A DNA stretch of 64,000 nucleotides from Amoebidium appalachense (lineage: Eukaryota > Ichthyosporea): NCBI GenBank assembly GCA_963693365.1, contig CAVNZM010000011.1, positions 5,890,001 to 5,954,000 of the forward strand. The letters are read 5' to 3'. Made by a program: the position numbers and the translations under genes. This document shows, piece by piece, positions 12,657 to 58,382 of this stretch (position 1 is its first letter; every line of letters starts with the position of its first letter). A model generated the notes under the pieces. The model made no database searches. It was not told where the DNA came from and saw only the letters and a program-made list of their open reading frames with translations.

Positions 12657-13201
12657 TTTTCGAAAAGTGAAAATAAAAAAAGAGGAAAAAAGGGTGCAGG
12701 TGTTAAAAGAAATGAAAAAGAAAGCCGAAGTTATTATACTCAGCTTGTTGGAGGCTATAGCGAATGTATAAAGAGAAAAGGGGCTGGTTCATGTGCTGCG
12801 TCGTTAGTGTAATGGTGCGCTGTGTGTGCGACCATGCAGGCGCAGGTGGACACTTGAGCAAGAGAGATCTGCCTTTTCCCAGCTTTTCGAGTTGAGAAAT
12901 GTTTTCGTCAATGGTTAACTCTCTGTGAGCGCGCATCAACACCTCTATTACTTAGTAAGACTTTTCGTAAAGAAACGGGAAACTTTTGAAACGAGAGAGC
13001 GATTTACAAGGTAATGATTTAGGCCTATCACTTTATTCAAGCAACTGTCAGACCAACTTCACAAAACACATGCATGATTACACAATGCACGTGCACATGT
13101 GCAGAAGACAATCTTATGCATGGGCATTCTTGCTGCGCGGTTCTGCCATATAAGGCAATGCCGGAGATAAATCCTCGTACAAGATCGACATATCCCCCCC
13201 C

Positions 13202-13252
<51 letters not shown>

Positions 13253-13321
13253 TGCAACAAAAGACTCCCGTCATGTCTCCCCCCCGCCCTTCTTCTCATA
13301 AAGCTTGCCCAGCTTGCCCTC
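12657..13321. other. Spacer upstream of RRP15
   Basis: Mostly unique sequence with one C run (13195-13252). It probably holds the RRP15 promoter and 5' UTR, since the ATG at 12656 is preceded on the minus strand by a T-rich stretch, but I see no clear core element. No gene is supported. Confidence 0.4.
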
Positions 13322-13632
13322 TCACATATGAATCTTCTCTCTCTCTCGAATTCTGCTTTGCTTTTGTAGCTCCAGTTCCTGCAAATTGCGGTGCAGATCG
13401 CCTCGGACCCCTCCCCCCCTGACCTGCCCTTCACAGGTTCTGCAATGCCAGAGTGTGATCATGAAGTTCATTTACACCTTAACCTAGTGAGACTGTTCCG
13501 GTCGCCGATGTCTTTTTTTTGCCACAACCATTCAACAACACAACTTGAATTTGACCTGGGTCAAGTGGTCGCCTGATCGGTCATCGAGAGCATCAAGAGT
13601 AGTGGTCAGGTTGATGGAGCAGGTGGTGCTGG

Positions 13633-13695
<63 letters not shown>

Positions 13696-13917
13696 CGTGC
13701 GCGCGTGTTTGTGTTTGAGTGTGCATGTGCTTGCGGGTGTGCTTGTAAGTGTGCATGTATATATGTGTGCGTGTGTGCCAGTGTGCGTGTGCTTGTGTGT
13801 GTGTGTCTCTCTCTCTCTCTTGCTGTGCGTGCATGTGCCTGTGACGCTGCGGCACACGTGTGTATGTGCATATACGCGCGTGCACGCGTGTCTGTTGGAG
13901 GCGAAAGAAGGGTGTCC

Positions 13918-13948
<31 letters not shown>

Positions 13949-14204
13949 GGGGGAGAAGGGGGAGGGGGAGTAGGAGGCGGGGTGCAGCTTGGCAAGCGCC
14001 AGGGAAGAAAGGATTAAAATAGGAGTGCAAGTTGAGTGCAACGGTGAAGAAGCACTGCTGTATGGGAACCGGTGCAGACACGTGGGATCTCGGGAGGGGC
14101 TTCCTGGAAGGCGGGGGGGAAGGGGGGAGGGGAATCGGAGAGCTATAAATTAGGGGAATCCGCAGGGGTTCCAACATGTCACGAAACTTCTTGGTTTCAT
14201 TTTG
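13322..14204 (-). CDS. Candidate small coiled-coil protein (weak model)
   Basis: Two minus-strand segments join in phase. 13628-13556 (acceptor CAG, donor GTCAAA, phase 2 in, phase 0 out) is open and ends LTTTLDALDDRSGDHLTQ. 13378-13322 (acceptor TTTGCAG) reads ELELQKQSRIREREKIHM then TGA, a convincing helical C-terminus. A third open stretch starting at 14204 after CCTCTCAG begins QNETKKFRDMLEPLRIPLIY but I could not place its donor. The family is not recognised and the start codon is not found. The whole locus would sit in the 1.1 kb between RRP15 and the zinc-finger gene on the same strand. The segments could instead be chance open frames. On the plus strand the region 13371-13434 is also open. 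Confidence 0.3.
13634..13686. repeat. (GT)n microsatellite
   Basis: GT run followed by GC/GT alternation to about 13880. On the minus strand it is (AC)n ending at the acceptor of the candidate exon at 13628. Confidence 0.9.
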
Positions 14205-14454
14205 CTGAGAGGTTTTAAAAAGCACCTCCCTTACATATTTTTCTTTGTACAATTATCAGAGGGTTGCTACAAGAACCCCTACTTTGTTAGGGCATATTCA
14301 GCCACGTCACCACAACCTAAACTACGTTTTCATGTGTGCACAGATGCACACTAACTTAGGCACTTGATAAAACAGCGGCCCAGAACTATCCATCACATAC
14401 CAGTTACTCTACATTTAAACCTTTTTCAAACTGTGACCTAAAGAACTAAGGAAT

Positions 14455-15525
14455 TTATTTTGGCCCATAGTTATAGGTGCATTGGTGATCGTGTGGGAGT
14501 CTATGCTTAGGGCAGTAACACGCACCACACTTACACTTCTGCATCATAAGGCCAAGTTTCTTATTGCAGCAACCACACCTATTCTCATCCACCACCCGCC
14601 CATTCGATTTCACTTCCTGCATGTTCGGTTCGACCGCGGAAGCGCACAGAAACTTTTCCATGTCGGCGTCCATGGGCTTCTGTCTCCTTAGCGTCAAATG
14701 GCTCGACTGTTCCACTTCGGAAACTGGAGCACGCTGTTCCTTCTTGCACATTGCCTGCCGCAGCGCCGTCATTTTACTTTTCAGAGCGTCGTGCTCCGCT
14801 TGTTTCTCGGACCACCACCCGGGGTTGCGCCTCTGTCCAGCAGCCAAGCAAGATTTCCCTAACCTTCCCTTCCCAACCACATTGCGCTGCTTTTTCACCT
14901 TGATGACCAAATACCGCCCGCCGTTTGGCCCCGTGACCATTTCAACCTTTGCATCCTCATGTTTTGCCAAGAACTGCTCGAGTTCAACATCTGTCATAAC
15001 CTGCGGCGCGCCCAAAGCGCTGGTGACAGCCTGCGTATCTTCGGAGATGTGTACGTTTGCAAGGCCGGAACGAAGGCGTGGCGTGACGAAGATGGTGTTG
15101 CCGTCGCAAATGTTTGCACTGGCAACCGTCTCTGTGTCCGAGAGCTCTCGATTGTTGAAGACCAAGGTGCAATCACACCAGTTTTCAGAGCTCATAAGAC
15201 CCGAAACCACCACTCTTACTTCTTCGATTGTTGTGTGTTTTTGAAGGCGTGTCTCTACGTGTGTACCCATGGGTGTAGACACCAAAACGCTAACTGTGTC
15301 GATACGGTTTTCGCAGCGTCTAATGGGACTGGAAGAGAGTGGGCTGGGGTTTAGATTTGACTTTGATGTCTTGCGATTAAGACGTGTGGTGGGGGGAACG
15401 TTTACTTTCTCGTTTAGGTCTGAGGTTGTCTCTACTTGTGCGAGGGGAAGAGTGTCTACACTATCTAGGTGTGGGAGCTGGTCACGAGTAGTCATTTTTG
15501 CGGATTCTGCGCTGTTTCCTGTCAT
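14455..15525 (-). CDS. Ubiquitin-like plus AN1-type zinc finger protein (ZFAND4-like)
   Basis: Single-exon gene of 356 aa, ATG at 15525, stop TAA at 14457-14455. Residues about 76-152 form a ubiquitin-like domain (RIDTVSVLVSTPMGTH through NTIFVTPRLRSG). Near the C-terminus an AN1 zinc finger shows all eight ligands in order: C-x2-C, C-x-C, C-x4 spacing to Cys, x2-His, x5-His, x-Cys (seen in CGCCNKKLGL, CKCGACYCPKH and HDHQC). The architecture matches ZFAND4/ANUBL1, whose human member is longer (about 727 aa). AN1 proteins act in ubiquitin/proteasome stress responses; a specific role here is inference. The start is chosen because a TATA motif lies about 120 bp upstream, and longer in-frame extension would run through the promoter. 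An AATAAA on the sense strand overlaps the stop region. Absence of introns contrasts with every neighbour. Confidence 0.85.
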   Translation of the reverse strand: MTGNSAESAKMTTRDQLPHLDSVDTLPLAQVETTSDLNEKVNVPPTTRLNRKTSKSNLNPSPLSSSPIRRCENRIDTVSVLVSTPMGTHVETRLQKHTTIEEVRVVVSGLMSSENWCDCTLVFNNRELSDTETVASANICDGNTIFVTPRLRSGLANVHISEDTQAVTSALGAPQVMTDVELEQFLAKHEDAKVEMVTGPNGGRYLVIKVKKQRNVVGKGRLGKSCLAAGQRRNPGWWSEKQAEHDALKSKMTALRQAMCKKEQRAPVSEVEQSSHLTLRRQKPMDADMEKFLCASAVEPNMQEVKSNGRVVDENRCGCCNKKLGLMMQKCKCGACYCPKHRLPHDHQCTYNYGPK

Positions 15526-15642
15526 GTTTGCTTGTTTGTTTGTTTGTCTAAGACAGAAACCAAACAACTTTACTAAACTACAAATTCGTTGTGATAGTGA
15601 GCGAGCACAAGAAAATTCTGCGTCTCTTCGATAACGACTCCG

Positions 15643-15650
15643 TTTATAAA
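15643..15650 (-). promoter_or_regulatory. TATA box of the ZFAND4-like gene
   Basis: Palindromic TTTATAAA about 120 bp upstream of the ATG at 15525. CCAAT/ATTGG motifs lie at about 15673 and further upstream. Initiation near 15615 is inferred. Confidence 0.55.
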
Positions 15651-16733
15651 CCCTGATGGCGAAGCGGATCCTCCAATCAGCAGAGCGAATATCTAACGGG
15701 AGCCAATTACCATGAATTTCGAAAATTCGAAAACATTCGAAATGCAAAGACCTTGCTTAGAGTGCCTTATTTATTTACGGGGCTCATATATGTATGTCAT
15801 GCTTTTTATTATAGTAAATTGGTTTATTTTCCCTCTTTTTTATGTGTATTTGCTCAAGGAAAAGAGGTGGCTCGTGATTGCCCATGGAGACACGTTGAAA
15901 CACTTCTTCAATTTGATTGGTTGAAAGGTGATTGGTTGTGTTCATGGATCGCCAATCAGATCATGGCTGTGGTCAAGGATCGAGGCTTCTCCCTGTATGC
16001 CAAGCAATCAATCAAGAATCCGAAAATTTTGGCGACATACTAGAGATGATGATTAGTAGGGAATCTGTAGATAGTATAGTGTTATCTTTGACTGGCTGAA
16101 TTTTGTTGTGTAGGCGCCAGGTATATGCATTTACTTTCTAAAAAATATAATTGGGACATTCTTTCTTATTATTATGGGGAATTAGAGCGATCTGTCGAAC
16201 GCCTAAACACTCAACAGTTGAGTCATTGACCGAAATCATTTGCGAAATTTTGCCTACGGATTACATATCATCCGATTCCATCGGGCTGTGTTGCACTAGC
16301 GCCAGTTTCCAAATGGGTCGTGGGACTGTGTCAAGGTATCTTCACAGAAACATTTATGACGAAAAATTCTAACTAAATGTAGTACATCCTCTTTTTTTCC
16401 TTCTTAGAAGCTGCCACCGATATTGCACATACTTCAAGAGCAGCGTGGTAGCCAGATCTGAGTTATCAAAGAGGTTGAAATATTCTTCAATGAACATCGG
16501 ATCTGGGGAGAACATCTTGGGCCGATCCCTCGGCCGGTGCAAACATGTGTGCTGCTTGCAAAGGCCAACTGGCAGCTCTCTGCTTAAATATTAATGACAT
16601 ATCAAAACCATGATACCATTTATAGCAGAACAGAATTTCTATGCTATTTTACTGCACTATAAATATGTTAGGAACAAAGTACCAAACAGCCGTCGGAAAG
16701 ACATGCCATGGCGCAGCACGCGCGGCACACAGA

Positions 16734-16741
16734 TGACGTCA
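16734..16741. promoter_or_regulatory. Palindromic CRE (TGACGTCA)
   Basis: Exact CRE/ATF palindrome, followed within 20-30 bases by a donor-like CCGG|GTGAGC. This suggests a transcription start and short first exon on the plus strand. Confidence 0.45.
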
Positions 16742-17315
16742 GTGGGCTTCTAGACTCCGGGTGAGCCGCGGAAGTTTGGGGTGCCACCGTGCCAGGCTGC
16801 CAGCCTCAAGGCTTGAAGCGACTGTAGCCTACCTATGTCATGCACGTAACAGCACGCTACAAAGCAATAAGCCAGGTTCCAACTCCCGACGAGCATATGC
16901 AGGTGTGCCGCTTCTGCTACGTAGTGCATTATATAAAGCTTCATTATCATCTATACTATGAACGCAACGCACATTCCCTGAGAATAACTTCGCGCCATAA
17001 ATTCACATCAATGACATGTGTGACCTAATAAAGTGCGTTGATTGGTTGGCAACCGGCAAACTTTAGTTTTTTGAGCCCCCAGATGCCTTCGTGAAATTTG
17101 AGGTACAGTGGTCTTTAGGTAAATTAGGTTGGTCCACAGTATGGAACAATCATGTGATTAAAGGTATAATAACTGACTTTCCAAAGAAAATAGCTTTGTT
17201 AGCCTAAATATATATATGTTGTTTTATGCCTTTGTTCCTAGTGTCATTCAGTAACAGAATCATCAGGGCATCAACTTTCCGCGGCAGCTGAATAATTGAG
17301 TCGACCATTCACCAA

Positions 17316-17346
17316 CCAATCAGATGCTACTAATTCCCGCCAAAAG
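17316..17346 (+). promoter_or_regulatory. CCAAT box and E2F-type site upstream of TDP1
   Basis: CCAATCAGA at 17316 followed by TTCCCGCCAAAA at 17334-17345, a close match to the E2F consensus. A donor-like GAGA|GTGAGC follows at 17402, consistent with a short untranslated first exon that splices to the coding exon at 18259. Cell-cycle control is inference from the motif only. Confidence 0.45.
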
Positions 17347-17410
17347 CTCATCTGAGCCAATTATGTCAAAGACGGCTCACCGCCGGTGACCGCCCGCGAG
17401 AGTGAGCCTT

Positions 17411-17459
<49 letters not shown>

Positions 17460-17645
17460 CACACACCCTCAGTGCACCACCACCCATATGCAGCATCTTA
17501 GATGCTCACATGCTCCAACACATGTTATCGGTAGACATATATATCGGCAGACATACGCGTGACACATGCAGGAGGCACAATACCAGACAGTTGTACACGC
17601 ACGAACACACTCGAGCTTGTGCTAGCGCACACACACGTGCATGGT

Positions 17646-17691
<46 letters not shown>

Positions 17692-17984
17692 CGGCCCCAT
17701 GCACACAGACACACACACAGACTTCAGTCACCAGCACAAAACCTCGTACACAGATATGCGGTTGTCCCATCGTGGCAAACATAGATACAAGCAACTCAAC
17801 ACAGACGTACTAGATCACACAGAATTCGTTGCCGGCACTACACTCGAAACTTTCTTAAGCCGAAACCTTTTTCACAACGCACTTATTTACACCTACATAA
17901 GCTCTCGCACACACAGCGAAGTGCAAGGGCACAACCAAAAAAACAGCTTATTCACCCACACCTTCACGTCAAATAAGGGCACTA

Positions 17985-18175
<191 letters not shown>

Positions 18176-18281
18176 AGAAGTTGCAAGCCATGCACAACCA
18201 CACAATAGGGAAGGGGTTTATTATGATTTACACTGACTAGAGGTCTCCTATTTTGCAGGAATTCACCGTGTGTGTTGAAAA

Positions 18282-33530
<15,249 letters not shown>

Positions 33531-33756
33531 TGGTGGCCTCTTTTTAGTGCTCACATCATGAGTGCTCTATTATGCCTCAACACGAGTTATTTAATCGCCA
33601 ACACCAGTGCTAATCTGTCATGGCTTAGCATGGGATGGTACATACAATATTAGAAATATCACGTGCTGTAATCAAAATTTAACTCTTTAAATGGCACGTG
33701 CAGGTGGCTGAGACATTCTTCAAAACTGCAACGGACGACGGGCCTTGAAATGAAGT

Positions 33757-33762
33757 AATAAA
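33757..33762 (+). terminator. Candidate TDP1 polyadenylation signal
   Basis: AATAAA about 230 bp after the proposed TDP1 stop codon, which gives mild support to the short terminal exon at 33510. Confidence 0.4.
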
Positions 33763-34025
33763 TGTACTGATGTTGTACCCAATCAAGAAATTAAGATTGC
33801 CATTAGGACTCAATTATTACCTGTGAACCAGAAGATGACAAGTACTATATCCAATTTGTAAATAACTGGGTCATTGGTGAGGGACATGGTATATATATAA
33901 CATGTTATATCTTTATTGAAGCACTTTGAGGTACTTTGATCAGACACTATGAACAGATTGTGAATCATATACTCAGTTTCTAGCCAACATGCATCGCCTC
34001 GTGGCAGGGGCAACTTCCAAAACAC

Positions 34026-34157
34026 AGTAAAAATCTGATTGACGGTCTGTAACGGTCAATTGCAACGGGGGGGGGGGGGGGGGGGGGGGAGGGAAAAACC
34101 AGATTGAAGGTCTGTGACGGTCAATTTGCAACGCGGGGGGGGGGGGGGGGGGGGGGG
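34026..34157. repeat. Tandem duplication with G-run tails
   Basis: Two units each read AGATTGAAGGTCTGTGACGG (or a variant) then TCAATTTGCAACG, and each ends in a G run of about 20. Confidence 0.85.
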
Positions 34158-34683
34158 AGGTAAAACTTGGGTACACAGCTGCAGTTGTTCTTACAGAGCA
34201 TGGATGGCAACGCAGAGGAATTGTTGCAACACCGCGGCAATGCTTTTGTTTATGTGATTTATGTCATGGTGTTGCCAGGTATACGTATACCGCCCGACTC
34301 AGTGTGTATGCATTCACATGCTGCAGTGCATGCACAAGTCACAAGTGAATTTTTTTTTGGAAATTGCTTATAGGCCTATCCGATTTTCCTTGTCCATGGT
34401 GGACATGCATTGCATGTGAATCAAAATTGTGCCTCCGCATGTTCAACCGTGGATTACGCATACAATGTTAAGGTGGCAGACGTTCTCTCATATCCAAGTA
34501 TATGTACGAATCAACATTTGCTAATTTGACTCGATCGATGATCTTTCAAATTGAATGTACTGTTGATCACGTGGTGATTCGGTGGCATTGAACTTGTGAC
34601 ACCCTGCTTTTAGCTGTGTATGTGCAATCGATGAGTGACCACCACAACATCATATGAAGGTGTGTGTGTGCAGTGCGCGTGCA

Positions 34684-34774
<91 letters not shown>

Positions 34775-34891
34775 CCGGTGTGCACACGTCGGAGGTGTGT
34801 CAGCGGGGTGGGAGGTGGATGAGTGGATGGGTGGGGGTGGGTGGGTGGTGGTGGTGGTGATGGTAGTGGTGGTGGTGGCCCGGGGGAGGAT

Positions 34892-34943
<52 letters not shown>

Positions 34944-34982
34944 TTTCATCGAACCAAAATTTTAAAGTAAATTTTTAACGCA

Positions 34983-35621
34983 ATGCAATGGCCACAATGC
35001 AAGATTCACGGCAGCCGTGTGCATGGAGCTGGCCACCAGTGCACAAAACAAAAAGATATCTTTAGAAAAGCAGTGTATGCAGGCGGTGCTTCCACATTGT
35101 TTGAGCAAGGTACCTCCATAAGTGTATGCAGATATTTCTACTTTTTTGTTGGTTCATGTACTTACATAGTGTGCACACTTTGTCAAAGTGTTTCCACATA
35201 TAGAGGATGCACATGCGTGTTTCTTTTCAGTGCCACGGTATATCCCATGGAGAGTGTTGTGTGCACTCAATCAGTACTACTTCCATTGCAGCGCATGCAC
35301 ACAGTAGTTTGGGGATTAGTTGCAGGATGTGCATGCGGTGCTTCCACCATGCGGTGCTTCCACCCAAGACACTCAAGAGTTAGACTTCAATTGCAGCGTG
35401 TGCCCATGCCAAAGCACGCGATTGTGTTCCCGGGAGCCTTAGATTCTCATGATAATTTTGTTTATTGCCTTAGGCTCAGACGATCTCTTCAACGTAAAGA
35501 AAGTATTGCGGCAAGCGTCACAAGCAACAGATTCGTACACGCCATCAGTCAGCTCCAAAACAGCCAAGCTATGTGTGTCACACAAATGCATATTACTCCT
35601 TCACTTACAGGTCGGTCATAA
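34983..35621 (+). CDS. Open reading frame, doubtful hypothetical protein (212 aa)
   Basis: ATG to stop without microsatellite content, the longest such frame in this spacer. The translation is Cys/His/Ser-rich with no domain I recognise. Parts of the DNA are internally repetitive (ATGCGGTGCTTCCAC occurs twice around 35330-35365), so the frame may be a by-product of repeats. No promoter or homology supports it. Confidence 0.15.
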   Translation: MQWPQCKIHGSRVHGAGHQCTKQKDIFRKAVYAGGASTLFEQGTSISVCRYFYFFVGSCTYIVCTLCQSVSTYRGCTCVFLFSATVYPMESVVCTQSVLLPLQRMHTVVWGLVAGCACGASTMRCFHPRHSRVRLQLQRVPMPKHAIVFPGALDSHDNFVYCLRLRRSLQRKESIAASVTSNRFVHAISQLQNSQAMCVTQMHITPSLTGRS

Positions 35622-36161
35622 TACCCCTCATATGAGTAAAAGTGTAAGGTTAGTCATCTTACACTGGGCAATAATCGTACAAAGAAACCAAAAGAACACT
35701 TGAGAACCTTGTCTCACTAAGTTTGTTGGATATTTGTGCTTGTGTATGCTCTGCGCTCGGTTGTGAAAATAAAATATGTAGTCGCCTGCCATACTGGGGA
35801 CATCAACAGTTGCACAATAAGGTTGATACATAAGATAGTACATCATAGCACACTATAGGAAAAGGGGAATTACCTATATGTATCAATACACTACAGGGAG
35901 AGTAGGCAAAGGCAACAGGCAAAAAGGTAGCAGGGTCTATGGCTAAGCCGAGCACTAAATAATGATCTAAAAAAATCTCAAGGATCTTGAGATGATGGCC
36001 GTCATTCACAATAAAGAACGTCTTATGACTGCCAGGCACAACCCGTTTCTGCCATTTCTCTTAGTTGTCAAGCCCAAAAACAAGGGTGGGTGGGGGGCAA
36101 AGAGGGGGGAGAAAAAAAGAAGAAAAAAAAACAGGGGAACAATGCACAACGTTACCCCCTC

Positions 36162-36250
<89 letters not shown>

Positions 36251-36376
36251 CGATACCACACCAGTTACAAAGTCCACCAACAACGTAAACCAATGACGTG
36301 CATTTGCACCAAACACATCCCAAGACCCCAGATCTAACATTGTGTGTGAGAAACTTAACCAAATGTCCTGAATGGT

Positions 36377-55258
<18,882 letters not shown>

Positions 55259-56200
55259 TTTTCTCAAAACTTACCTGTGAAAGCAAACCAAAAAGACGTA
55301 AGAGGGCGGAAAGGGGAGGGGGAGGGGGGCGGGGGGGAGAGGAAGAACGGAGGGAGGAGACAAGGGGGAGGGCAGTGGGAAGGAGTTTTGATAGGTACGG
55401 GGGCAAAGGGGGGGGTGGAGGTGGGGGTTAGTGGGTATGGGGAATGTGAAACGGAGTTATGCCGAGGGATGAGGGGCAAAAAAAAAAAAAAGAGTCGAAT
55501 GACTGAGAGGTTCGCAATCTGGGGCGAGTAGAAATATATGGGATGTGTGTGGAGGGGGGGAGTGAAGGTGGGTACGACCAGGTACGAGAAGACTTCGTAA
55601 CAAAATAAAGCAAATAGGCCGGCGGTTGACAAAAAACACCTCGCGATTGCAGGAATGAGATTCTGTTGACGAAATAAGCGATTGCAACGAGCCGCATGTT
55701 TTACAGAAAACCAACCATGCCTCACCTCTATTTTTTAATCTCTCAAGCTGCCAAATAGTGCAGGAATACTGCCCGCACGCAGAAAACGAATGCGAATCCA
55801 AAACGAAAGAAAAAAAGAGGTAATTGGGTGTGGGGGATGCTCCGACACCTACCACTGTGACGAGCGTCGTGCGGTCACTTAAAGGGCCTTGGAGGCAAAA
55901 GTATCTAATAGCAATAAAGCGCCTTTCTTCTTACAAAGTGAAAATAAGGGTTTAGATCCCAGCCTTTGCACAAAGCGCCAACAAAAAAAAAAAGGAAAGA
56001 GAGTTCTTTGTAGTCTGCCGTCCCCAGGAAGCTAAAGAGAGTTGCGCAGGTGCTGCCTAGCAACGCAACGGAAGTACGGACGAGAAACGAGAATATGATG
56101 ATACCACACAAGTTATTTTTGTGGGGGGGGGAAAGAGAAAAAGACCTGTCACGTTCTAATCTTGCTCTTTACATAGTTTCTATCAAGCCGGCGAGTTGCT
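55259..56200. other. 5' leader and upstream region of the RB-family gene
   Basis: Mostly unique sequence. On the minus strand a donor-like AATAGAG|GTGAGG near 55728 and the acceptor TTTGCTTTCACAG just upstream of the ATG suggest a 5' UTR intron. The transcription start cannot be placed from sequence alone. Confidence 0.4.
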
Positions 56201-56591
56201 AACAACAGAAAACAGTTCCGGCCGGCGAAAAAATGAAGAAAGGAAAAGGCAAGCCGTCCAGCGATACAAGGGTGGAGGAGTGCAAAGTACAAAAGCTGAT
56301 AACTCTTGTGTGTGTTTTACAGAAAGTTTTTTGCTACTTGATATGGCTCACGAGGATTTTAATTACTTAACATGATAGTATACAGAGTAATAAAATTTCT
56401 GTTATTTCCGTGAAAATACAATAACGTTCTTGTAAGTTTGCTCAGTAACTGTGACCTCACACAGGTATACCTCGACCCCCTTCTAACTTTTGAAGCTCCT
56501 GATAGGCTAGTCCTTGCCATACATACTGTGACGTCACACGCGTTTGATCTGATTGGCTTAACAACATAGCGCTTATGATGATTGGTCACTT

Positions 56592-56599
56592 TTTCCCGC
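56592..56599. promoter_or_regulatory. E2F-type site (TTTCCCGC) upstream of the RB-family gene
   Basis: Lies about 1.3 kb upstream of the RB ATG, with ATTGG boxes at about 56552 and 56581 and a GC-rich stretch just after (56620-56650). E2F control of pocket-protein genes is known in animals; relevance here is inference. Confidence 0.35.
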
Positions 56600-57080
56600 G
56601 TTTTTTTTACCTTGCCGGCAAAAGCGCGCGCCGGCGCCCGGCGCGATCAAGCCTCGCCCCTCGGGCAAGGCTTCTGACTCACTGAGGTTCCGGATGTTAC
56701 TCCTATCGGCATATGCATATGGACTATATTAGAAAACTCGATTCTCTTTACATCTATAATATGTTCATATGTTCACTAGCACTTTTCAACTACCGTTGGC
56801 CAAGCTTGTTTAGGGCTTCAGGTAGAGCCTTCGACAGACCGAATTCAATGATCATGTTCATGCTTCGGTACTCGAGTCTCACCAGTCCATCGCGTTGGCC
56901 ATTCCGAACAGGCATCCAACAGAGGACTTGGAGGTTCGCGCCACACCCACACGAACAAGCACCTAAGCATACATACACACTCAGATGCACGCACACAAAC
57001 ATTAACGCACAGACACGCCTGCATAATGTTGCTTACACGCTCGTGTGAGCACACGCCCACTTGAGTTACACAGGGCACCA

Positions 57081-57115
<35 letters not shown>

Positions 57116-57578
57116 GGGGGGGGGGGGAGGGATTCGCGGCGTAGTACGCACTGGGTTAATCGAGGGTATGTTTTATGACTTTGCGCATGTGGTATACTAG
57201 GAGCGAATTTCCGCCGATAACCCACTTAGTCAGAACAACGTGAAAACCGTTTTGGCTACTTCACTCCGAACCTAATAATTAAATGACATCTCATAGCTCA
57301 ATAAAAGCGCACTAGTACCAGGTTGTACACGCATATATGACATATCTGCACACACACGATTGTGGACGGAAGGTAAGAGAAAGTTACGAAACAAGGAACT
57401 AGAGAATCTGATATGTGAAGGGTGTGGGGAAAGGGCATGAAACTGGTTTCACATGGATTATTGCTGGTGTGCCGGACAGTGTACGTGTGTGCGTGTTTCA
57501 CGGTGTGTGTGTGTGTGTGTGTGTGTGTCAGGGGGTGTGTGTGTGTGCGTGTGTGTGTGTGTGTGTGTGCCTTTCTCT

Positions 57579-57620
<42 letters not shown>

Positions 57621-57718
57621 GTGTGTGTGTTTTGGGGCGTTGGGTGGGTGGGTGGGCGGGAGTAAAATGGCTCTTGCTTTAGAGACTGACTAACTCTTGC
57701 TCTTTCCCGCCTTATTTT

Positions 57719-57980
57719 CTCTCTCTCTCTCTCTCTCTCTCCCCCCCCCCCCCCCCCCCCCCTTCCTCTCTTCCCTCTCCCTCTTCCTCGCTCTCCCTTT
57801 CCCACCCCCGCCCTCTCTCCCTCCCCCTCTGAGGTCCTCCTCCCTCTCACCCTCCCCCTCTCCCTCCTCTCTCTCCCCCTCCGCCTCCCTCCCCATCCCC
57901 CTCTTCAACTTCCTCCTTCTCCCTCTCCCTTTCTTACTCCCTTTGAAGCTAACCCCCTCACTCTCTCCATATTTCTCTCT

Positions 57981-58046
<66 letters not shown>
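57719..58046. repeat. Polypyrimidine CT-rich tract
   Basis: C/T-only stretches dominate more than 300 bp, ending in pure (CT)n at 57984-58044. Intergenic. Confidence 0.9.
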
Positions 58047-58336
58047 GATCTCTCTAGATCTTTCGCGTTCTCGGTGAGGAGCCAGGCTCTATCTCTTTTC
58101 CCCCCCCCTCCCCTCCCCTCCATCCCCTGCCCTTTCCCCTTCTCCCCTTTCTCTCTCTCTGTCTGTCTGCCTCTCTCTCTATCAGATCCTCCTCTCCTCT
58201 ATCTGTTTGTGTTGCGTATGCGTGCGCACATATTTGTTTGTACACCTATTAGTGCTTTCTTGCAATTGCCTTCGCGCTTGCAAGGGAATCACCAGTTTTT
58301 TTTTTAGTTTTTTTTTTGTGTGTGTGTGTGTGTGTG

Positions 58337-58382
<46 letters not shown>

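Larger units (their letters stand above)
33763..36376. other. Spacer between convergent TDP1 and RB-family genes
   Basis: Contains a duplicated 70-bp unit with G runs (34026-34157), (GT)n at 34684-34772, a G run of about 53 at 34890-34942, a 212-codon open frame of doubtful status (34983-35621) and a C-run/A-run tract at 36164-36247. No gene is firmly supported. Confidence 0.5.

Noticed and set aside
12800-12860. tRNA-like start GCGTCGTTAGTGTAATGGT
   Set aside because: It resembles a tRNA D-arm, but there is no matching acceptor stem, anticodon arm or T-arm GTTCGA box downstream.
13371-13434. Plus-strand exon reading LQFLQIAVQIASDPSPPD with good acceptor
   Set aside because: No partner exons in phase were found on plus, and the opposite strand gives a better coiled-coil ending with a stop. 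Kept only as an alternative.
14564-15244. Plus-strand open frame of 226 codons
   Set aside because: It is antisense to the ZFAND4-like gene, whose AN1 and ubiquitin-like signatures clearly fix the coding strand.
36210-36247. Poly(A) tail of a retroposed mRNA
   Set aside because: The A run follows a C run and no upstream cDNA-like sequence is seen. It belongs to the recurrent C-run/A-run tracts.
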